Shown piece by piece: positions 59,003 through 64,000 of a DNA stretch of 64,000 bases. Position 1 is the stretch's first letter, and every line of letters starts with the position of its first letter. The position numbers were made by a program, and so were the translations under genes. Location of the stretch: NCBI GenBank assembly GCA_964596015.1, contig CAZQSB010000007.1, positions 29,711 through 93,710 of the forward strand, written 5' to 3'. The stretch comes from WJMD01 sp964596015. Lineage in GTDB: Bacteria > Joyebacterota > Joyebacteria > Joyebacterales > Joyebacteraceae. The notes beneath the pieces are model-generated. The model was given only the letters and a program-made list of their open reading frames with translations, ran no database searches and was not told the DNA's origin.

Positions 59003-60492
59003 ACCCCGAGCACAGTGATCTCGTCCGCCCGCGCGCCCTTCCGCGCGGGGTCGGCGTCGAGGACCGTGAAGCTCGCCTCCGAGCCCTCGCGAAGCGTCCC
59101 GACCCTGTGCTCATCGAATGCCAGCCACGCGGCCCCGCTCGTGAAGAGCGCCAGCGCCTCGGCCGGATCGATGTCGTGCTCCTGAACCGGGCGCGCGGTC
59201 GCGGCCGCCATCCCTCCGAGGGGATCGATCGGCGTGACGTAGGAGTCGGATCCCGCCCCCAGCGGGACCCCGGAGTCGAGCATCGAACGGTAGGGGTTCG
59301 TCCGGCGCATCCGCCCGGTCCCGAGACGCTTCTCGTAGAGCCCCCCGGGGCCGCCCCAGTACCGCTCGAACGCCGGCTGGACGCAGACGCCCGCGCCGAG
59401 TCGAAGGATGCCGGCGACGGCGCCTGCGTCCACCAGCTCGCAGTGCTCGATCCGGTGGCGCGCTTCGCGCGCGTCGCTCCCGACGGCCGCCTCGAGACAC
59501 CGGACCGCCTGATGGACGGCGCGGTCGCCTATCGCGTGCACGGCCACCTGCATGCCGCGGCCATGCGCCCGACCGATGAACGACGTGAGCTCGTCGTCCC
59601 CGTAGTAGAGCACTCCGTCGCCGGGACCGTCATGATACGGTCGCAGGAGCGCCGCCGTACGCGAGCCGAACGAGCCGTCCAGGAGAATGCACCCGCCGAT
59701 CCGCGGGAGCCCCAGGGAAGCCACTCGGTCGACGTCCGTCGTCTGCGGATACACGACGACATCGACGGGGAGCTCGTCGGCGACATCGAGGACCAGCTCG
59801 ATCTCGCGGTCCTCGGGATCCTCGCGTCCGACCAGGGCGTGGACGACGCCGGCGCCGGCGCGGAGAGCCGCCGCTGAGCCGAGATGGAGCGCCCATACCT
59901 TCTCCTCGTCGGTCAGGAGATCGGACGAGAGCGCGGCGGCGCGGTTGTGCGCCGCGCGGCGAAGAACGCCGGTGGGTGAGCCCGTCCCGTCGGTCTCCAC
60001 CCCGTCGTTCGTCGGCTCGAGTCCCATGAGCCGGTATGCGGCGGTGTTGACCGATGAGCTGTGACCGTCCCGCCGCTTCACGAAGACCGGCGTCGACCCG
60101 GCCGCGGAATCGAGTTCGGACATGGTCGGATAGCGCGCGTCGTCGAGCGTGTCGGGGTCGAACGAGTGGGCGCGGACGAGCGGTTCCTCATGCTCCCGGA
60201 CGGCGTCCGCGACGATACCGAGGAGCTCGTCGATGCTCGCGACCGACGACAGATCGACACCGAGCTCGAGAAGCCCGGTTCCCAGAAGATGGACGTGAGC
60301 ATCATGGAGAACTGGAACGGCAACGGCGCCCGGAGGAAGCGTCAGCGCGCGTACCGAGCGGACCAGCGCGTCGGGGGGATCCCCGACGCCGAACGAATCG
60401 ACCCGGCCGCCGACCGAGAACAGCCAGTCGACCGGCTCCTCGAAGGGGGACGTTCGGATCGTTCCCTGGACGAGTGTTCGTGCGGGGGGCAC
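58954..60492 (-). CDS. Amidohydrolase family 3 protein (YtcJ-like)
   Basis: A 512-residue metal-dependent amidohydrolase. Motifs in order: VPVLHDAHVHLLGTG (the H-x-H metal pair), KRRDGHSSSVNTAAYRLMGL, CILLDGSFGSRTAALLRPYH, MQVAVHAIGDRAVHQAVRCL, RHRIEHCELVD and LGAGSDSYVTPIDPLGG with the late Asp, then ALALFTSGAAWLAFDEHRVG and EASFTVLDADP of the N/C-terminal beta sandwich. This is the PF07969/YtcJ layout; substrates of these enzymes are mostly unknown. Start is GTG (60492), 7 bases after the GWxTD gene, with GAGG upstream. Its end overlaps lysC on the other strand. Confidence 0.85.
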   Translation of the reverse strand: MPPARTLVQGTIRTSPFEEPVDWLFSVGGRVDSFGVGDPPDALVRSVRALTLPPGAVAVPVLHDAHVHLLGTGLLELGVDLSSVASIDELLGIVADAVREHEEPLVRAHSFDPDTLDDARYPTMSELDSAAGSTPVFVKRRDGHSSSVNTAAYRLMGLEPTNDGVETDGTGSPTGVLRRAAHNRAAALSSDLLTDEEKVWALHLGSAAALRAGAGVVHALVGREDPEDREIELVLDVADELPVDVVVYPQTTDVDRVASLGLPRIGGCILLDGSFGSRTAALLRPYHDGPGDGVLYYGDDELTSFIGRAHGRGMQVAVHAIGDRAVHQAVRCLEAAVGSDAREARHRIEHCELVDAGAVAGILRLGAGVCVQPAFERYWGGPGGLYEKRLGTGRMRRTNPYRSMLDSGVPLGAGSDSYVTPIDPLGGMAAATARPVQEHDIDPAEALALFTSGAAWLAFDEHRVGTLREGSEASFTVLDADPARKGARADEITVLGVYLRGEEAAPDPSSAS

Positions 60493-60499
60493 GTGACCT

Positions 60500-61762
60500 C
60501 TAGATCCTGGTGCGTTCGACGAGCTTGAACTCCCCGAAGCCCTCGCGGTCGACGAAGATGAACTTCGTGTGCTCGCGGTAGTAGTACCAGACCTCCCAGG
60601 CGTTCAGCATCCGTCCGACCGGCTGGGACTCGACGTCGTCCGGCTCGCCGTACTGGATGTAGATGCGTCCCATGTCGGTCTGCCATCCGGGGACGGTTGA
60701 GCGGAAGTGGAGATTGGCGTATCCGATGCGTCTGATGAACTCGCGCTTGAACTCGTTCGCGGGTGTCTCCGGATCCGGATCGCGTGACGCCCAGAACTCA
60801 CGCCACGCCTCTTCGCGCTCGTCGACAGGCGCGTCGACCAGCCGCTCCACCTCCTCGCGGGACGCGACGTAGCTGATCTGGTCTACCATGGTGTCGAAGT
60901 CGCCGCCCCAACTCCTCGGGGACGTGACGACGCGGAACACGGCGCGGGCGCTTGCCGATGCCTCGTCCCCGCGCTCCCCGACCTTCGCTCTCAGAACGTA
61001 CTCGCCCACTTCGTAGTCGAGCACGCCGAACTCGTGGATGAGGTCTGTGCGGAAACCGGTGGGTTCAAGCGTATCCTCGAACGACTCGACGAGTTCGCCC
61101 CGCTCGGTCAGCACCTCGGTCGTGACGTTGTACACGGCGGTGCTGTCTCCGTAGACGGGAACCCGCACGCGGACCACCGGGCGGTCCTCGCCGTAGTCGC
61201 GCATGGGGTTCGCGACGTACGCCGCGTCGCCGCTCTCCGGACGAAGCGCCCTGGCCTCGAAGATAGGGGTGCCGACCGTCACCTTGCCGCGCCTGACGTC
61301 GGGGACCGAGATCACTTTCTCGATGGTGCCGGTCGCGCGGGTGTCGACGCTCGCGAGCTCGAGCTTCAGCGTGTGGCGCCCGGGCCCGACGCCGAGCGAG
61401 AGGACTCCCCCGTGGCTCCTGTTGCGTGAGTTCGTGTCGGCGTATCTGACGACCCGGACCGTCTCCCGCCAGCTGTCGCCGGCTATCTGGCGGTCGTCGT
61501 CGTCGTAGGCGATGGCCGTCAGATCGTACCGAGCGACGTACTCGTCCCCCTCTCGGAGGAAGATAAGCTCGTCGTACTGGACCTGGTAGCTGACCTCGAT
61601 GGTGGCGGTGCCGTCGGGATGGGGTATTGCGGTGGCGTCGGCCCCGAAGCGAATCTCGCCGTAGCTCATCTGCGCGCCCTGGTCGACCACCTGTCCGGCG
61701 GCGACGGACGCGAGCGCGACGAGAAGAGACAGCACGATGAGCTCGAACCGGTAACGCATCAT
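60500..61762 (-). CDS. Secreted GWxTD domain protein
   Basis: A 420-residue exported protein with signal peptide RYRFELIVLSLLVALASVAA. The N-terminal part is beta-rich (QMSYGEIRFGADATAIPH, ATIEVSYQVQYDELIFLREG). The C-terminal about 120 residues form the GWxTD domain: LVDAPVDEREEAWREFWASR, FIRRIGYANLHFRSTVPGWQ, then TDMGRIYIQYGEPDDVESQP and WYYYREHTKFIFVDREGFGE. The GWxTD domain has no assigned function and is found in Bacteroidota, Acidobacteriota and related phyla. The ATG at 61762 overlaps the stop of a MacB-like permease (ATGA), so it is coupled to that transporter. Confidence 0.82.
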   Translation of the reverse strand: MMRYRFELIVLSLLVALASVAAGQVVDQGAQMSYGEIRFGADATAIPHPDGTATIEVSYQVQYDELIFLREGDEYVARYDLTAIAYDDDDRQIAGDSWRETVRVVRYADTNSRNRSHGGVLSLGVGPGRHTLKLELASVDTRATGTIEKVISVPDVRRGKVTVGTPIFEARALRPESGDAAYVANPMRDYGEDRPVVRVRVPVYGDSTAVYNVTTEVLTERGELVESFEDTLEPTGFRTDLIHEFGVLDYEVGEYVLRAKVGERGDEASASARAVFRVVTSPRSWGGDFDTMVDQISYVASREEVERLVDAPVDEREEAWREFWASRDPDPETPANEFKREFIRRIGYANLHFRSTVPGWQTDMGRIYIQYGEPDDVESQPVGRMLNAWEVWYYYREHTKFIFVDREGFGEFKLVERTRI

Positions 61763-63069
61763 TCGTACCTCAGCGCCACGATGGGATCGAGGCGCGCGGC
61801 CTTCGAAGCGGGATAGAGACCGAAGAAGATGCCGACGGTGACCGAGACCCCGATCGCCAGCGCGACCGACCACGCCTCGATAGACGCCGGGATCGGCGTG
61901 AGGTTCGATACGACCTCGAGGAGCCCGGCCGCGGCGACGAAACCGAAGAGCCCGCCGAGCCCGGAGAGCACGGACGACTCGACGAGGAACTGCGAGAGAA
62001 TGTCCCTCGACCTTGCGCCGACGGCCTTCCGGATGCCGATCTCCCTGGTTCTCTCCGTGACCGAAACGAGCATGATGTTCATGATCCCCACACCACCCAC
62101 GACAAGAGCGATCGCCGATATTCCTATCATGACGATCCATGTAACGCGGGTCAAGTTCTCGTACATCTCGACCAGCTGGGCCTGGGTGATGATCTCGAAG
62201 TTGTTCGTGTCGTCCGCCATGAGTCCGCGCCGCGCCCGCAGAAGCCTCTCGACCTGCGCCATGGCGTCGTCGATCTCGTCCCCGCTCGTCGCCTTGACCG
62301 AGAGGCGTGTCGTCAGCCTCTCACCGTAGAGCTTCCGGACGGTGCCGAACGGGATGATGACGTAGTCGTCCATGCTCTGACCGAACATCTCGCCGATAGG
62401 ATCCATCACGCCGACGACCCGGAAGCGCCTGTTGCCTATGAGCACGTCGCGACCGATGGGGTCCTGAGAGCCGAAGAGGTACTCCCTCACGGCGTCGCCG
62501 AGGACCACGACCTGGCGCCGGCGCTCGGCCTCGGGCCACGCGAAGAAGCGACCGTCACCCACTTCGCTGTCGGAGATGTACTGCTGTTCCGGTGTCGCCC
62601 CCATGACGGCCACCTCGTTCGTAGTCAGGGAGCGGTAGCGGATCTTCTTCATGACGACCGACTGCGGCGAGATCGCCTCGACCGCCGGACATCCTTCCAG
62701 AATGGCCTCGGCGTCTTCCATCGTGAAGTCGGGACGACGCGAGTACTCGAGATACTGCTCCCAGCTGACGTTCGCCGCGGGGAACTTCTGCACGATGAAC
62801 GTGTTCGTTCCGAGCTGACGGAAGACGTCGAGGACGCTCTCGTTCACCCCGGAGATCAGTCCGACCATCGCGACGACGTTCATCACGCCGATGAGGATAC
62901 CGACCGACGTCAGAAGCGATCGCATCCGGTTGGCCCAGATGGCCTTGCCGGCGGCGATGACGTTCTCCCGCGTCCGCTCGAAGCCCGACCTCGACCCGGG
63001 CTCGCCGGAGGCATCGGTCCGGGCTCCGGCCGCGGGGCCCGCGCCTGTGTGGCTCGACAGGGCCATCAC
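61759..63069 (-). CDS. MacB-like ABC transporter permease
   Basis: A 436-residue permease of the MacB/FtsX type: an N-terminal helix after AIWANRMRSLLTSVGILIGV, a large periplasmic domain (about residues 80-290; RRQVVVLGDAVREYLFGSQD, PIGRDVLIGNRRFRVVGVMD) and three C-terminal helices with VGGVGIMNIMLVSVTERTRE, IGIRKAVGARSRDILSQFLV and ending RLDPIVALRYE. Such permeases act in efflux or in mechanotransmission through the periplasm. It starts in a 4-base overlap with a second, similar permease gene. No ATPase gene is inside the window; it probably lies to the right. There is an unusual Ser/Gly/Ala-rich N-terminal tail of about 30 residues. Confidence 0.9.
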   Translation of the reverse strand: MMALSSHTGAGPAAGARTDASGEPGSRSGFERTRENVIAAGKAIWANRMRSLLTSVGILIGVMNVVAMVGLISGVNESVLDVFRQLGTNTFIVQKFPAANVSWEQYLEYSRRPDFTMEDAEAILEGCPAVEAISPQSVVMKKIRYRSLTTNEVAVMGATPEQQYISDSEVGDGRFFAWPEAERRRQVVVLGDAVREYLFGSQDPIGRDVLIGNRRFRVVGVMDPIGEMFGQSMDDYVIIPFGTVRKLYGERLTTRLSVKATSGDEIDDAMAQVERLLRARRGLMADDTNNFEIITQAQLVEMYENLTRVTWIVMIGISAIALVVGGVGIMNIMLVSVTERTREIGIRKAVGARSRDILSQFLVESSVLSGLGGLFGFVAAAGLLEVVSNLTPIPASIEAWSVALAIGVSVTVGIFFGLYPASKAARLDPIVALRYE

Positions 63070-64000
63070 TCGTACCTCAACGCTTCGATGGGATTGAGAC
63101 GCCCCGCTCGCGACGCGGGGTAGACGCCGAACAACAGCCCGGTGACAAGAGCGAAGCCCGCGGCCAGAACAACGGAAGTCGGCGTGACGGCCGCGGGAAG
63201 AGGCGTCCCTGCCTTCACGAGGAGACCGAGACCGGCTCCGACGCCGATGCCGACGGCTCCTCCCAGGAACGTGAGGATGATGGCCTCGACGAGGAACTGA
63301 AGCGTGATGTCCCTCCGTCTCGCGCCGATGGCCTTTCGCACGCCGATCTCCCGCGTGCGCTCGGCAACGGAGACCAGCATGACGTTCATCACGCCGATGC
63401 CGCCGACCAGGAGCGCCAGTCCGACGATGCCGGTCATCGCGAAGTAGAGGATGCCGGTGAGGGACTCGTACGAGCTCATCAGATCGTCCTGTGTGTTGAC
63501 CGCGAAGTCGTCCGGCTCGTCGCGTGGCACCTTCCGGCGGACGCGCATGAGCTGCCGGATGTCCTCGACGGCCTCATCGACCGGGAACCCCTCGACCGGC
63601 TGCGCGTCGACGACGACCGACCGACGGCTCCCGAAGGCCTTCTCGAACGTCGAGATCGGGACGATGACGATGTCGTCCTGGCTCGAACCGAGGATCTCGC
63701 CCTTCGATTCGAGCACGCCGACGACGGAGAAGCGTTTCCCTCCGATCCGGATGTCCTTTCCGATGGGATCGAGGACCGGGAAGAGCTCGGACACGATGTC
63801 GGCGCCGATCACGGCCACCTGCCGCCTGCGGTCAACGTCGATGTTCGTGATGAAGCGGCCTTCCTCGACCGGGAAGTTGTCGATCGTCTCGTACTCGGGC
63901 GTGCTGCCGCTCACGAGCGTGAAGCGGACGCTCGTGCCCTCGTACGATATGTTCCTGCGGGTGTGGATGTTGGGCGCAACCAGACCGATGGACGGAAGAC
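63066..64000 (-). CDS. MacB-like ABC transporter permease, partial
   Basis: The C-terminal 311 or so residues of a second MacB-type permease; the N-terminus lies beyond base 64000 and reading stays open to the edge (NIHTRRNISYEGTSVRF upstream of SGSTPEYETIDNFPVEEGRF). Periplasmic-domain blocks are RRQVAVIGADIVSELFPVLD and PIGKDIRIGGKRFSVVGVLE; the membrane part has VGGIGVMNVMLVSVAERTRE, IGVRKAIGARRRDITLQFLV and ending RLNPIEALRYE. It is clearly paralogous to its downstream neighbour, suggesting a heterodimeric transporter made by tandem duplication. The junction is an ATGA overlap. Confidence 0.9.
   Translation of the reverse strand, partial: LPSIGLVAPNIHTRRNISYEGTSVRFTLVSGSTPEYETIDNFPVEEGRFITNIDVDRRRQVAVIGADIVSELFPVLDPIGKDIRIGGKRFSVVGVLESKGEILGSSQDDIVIVPISTFEKAFGSRRSVVVDAQPVEGFPVDEAVEDIRQLMRVRRKVPRDEPDDFAVNTQDDLMSSYESLTGILYFAMTGIVGLALLVGGIGVMNVMLVSVAERTREIGVRKAIGARRRDITLQFLVEAIILTFLGGAVGIGVGAGLGLLVKAGTPLPAAVTPTSVVLAAGFALVTGLLFGVYPASRAGRLNPIEALRYE

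Noticed and set aside
1..64000. Mobile elements, prophage, CRISPR arrays, tRNA or rRNA genes
   Set aside because: I saw no transposase or integrase motifs, no regularly spaced repeats and no tRNA- or rRNA-like sequence; composition is uniform. A tRNAscan and Infernal run would be needed to exclude small RNAs fully.

Overview
The window is 64 kb of GC-rich bacterial chromosome with about 50 densely packed genes, nearly all on the minus strand. The organism is a diderm with lipopolysaccharide: there are near-complete lipid A genes, Kdo transferase, heptosyltransferase-family enzymes, an O-antigen ligase, BamA, BamD, Skp, TamB and LolC/LolD. Several traits suggest the Fibrobacterota-Chlorobiota-Bacteroidota (FCB) group or a neighbouring candidate phylum such as Eisenbacteria or Krumholzibacteriota: a fused lpxC/fabZ gene, PorV-like outer-membrane proteins beside a FlgD-type C-terminal domain protein, and a GWxTD protein. 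The placement is inference from gene content. I see no tRNA, rRNA, CRISPR array, insertion sequence or prophage.

Layout. 1-637: start of a sugar transferase gene that runs off the left edge, behind a 270-base structured leader with its own terminator. 939-12996: a surface-polysaccharide operon (four GT9 heptosyltransferase-family genes, two GT-B glycosyltransferases, MsbA-like exporter, O-antigen ligase, GmhB-like phosphatase, DUF3108 protein, deoxyhypusine-synthase-like protein) read from a promoter near 13.1 kb. 13232-15547: a divergent spermidine-synthase-like membrane protein. 15687-16694: a secreted beta-helix protein. 16800-33519: a 14-gene run from one good promoter at 33.58 kb: bamA, skp, lpxD, lpxC/fabZ, lpxA, a Gfo/Idh/MocA oxidoreductase, lpxB, a lysophospholipid-type acyltransferase, waaA, lpxK, nadA, nadB and a two-gene AMMECR1-Memo-radical SAM system whose proteins carry export signals. 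33641-46451: tamB, clpC, mcsB, mcsA, lolD, lolC, lysS and prfB (with the programmed +1 frameshift). 46448-54322: coaE, polA, nadD, bamD, a PorV-like protein and a FlgD-type surface protein. 54453-57676: an outer-membrane protein, a small secreted protein and lpdA. 57848-64000: lysC, an amidohydrolase, a GWxTD protein and two MacB-like permeases, the last cut by the right edge.

Together most of the window builds and maintains the outer membrane: lipid A synthesis, core assembly, flipping, ligation, barrel insertion and lipoprotein release. Quality control (ClpC with the McsAB protein-arginine kinase) and NAD, CoA and translation genes are embedded in the same runs. Sixteen gene junctions use an exact 4-base ATGA or GTGA overlap, and GTG, TTG and probably CTG start codons are common. 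The points most worth a second look are the leader or small RNA at 638-942, the exported AMMECR1-Memo-radical SAM system, and the PorV/FlgD-type pair.
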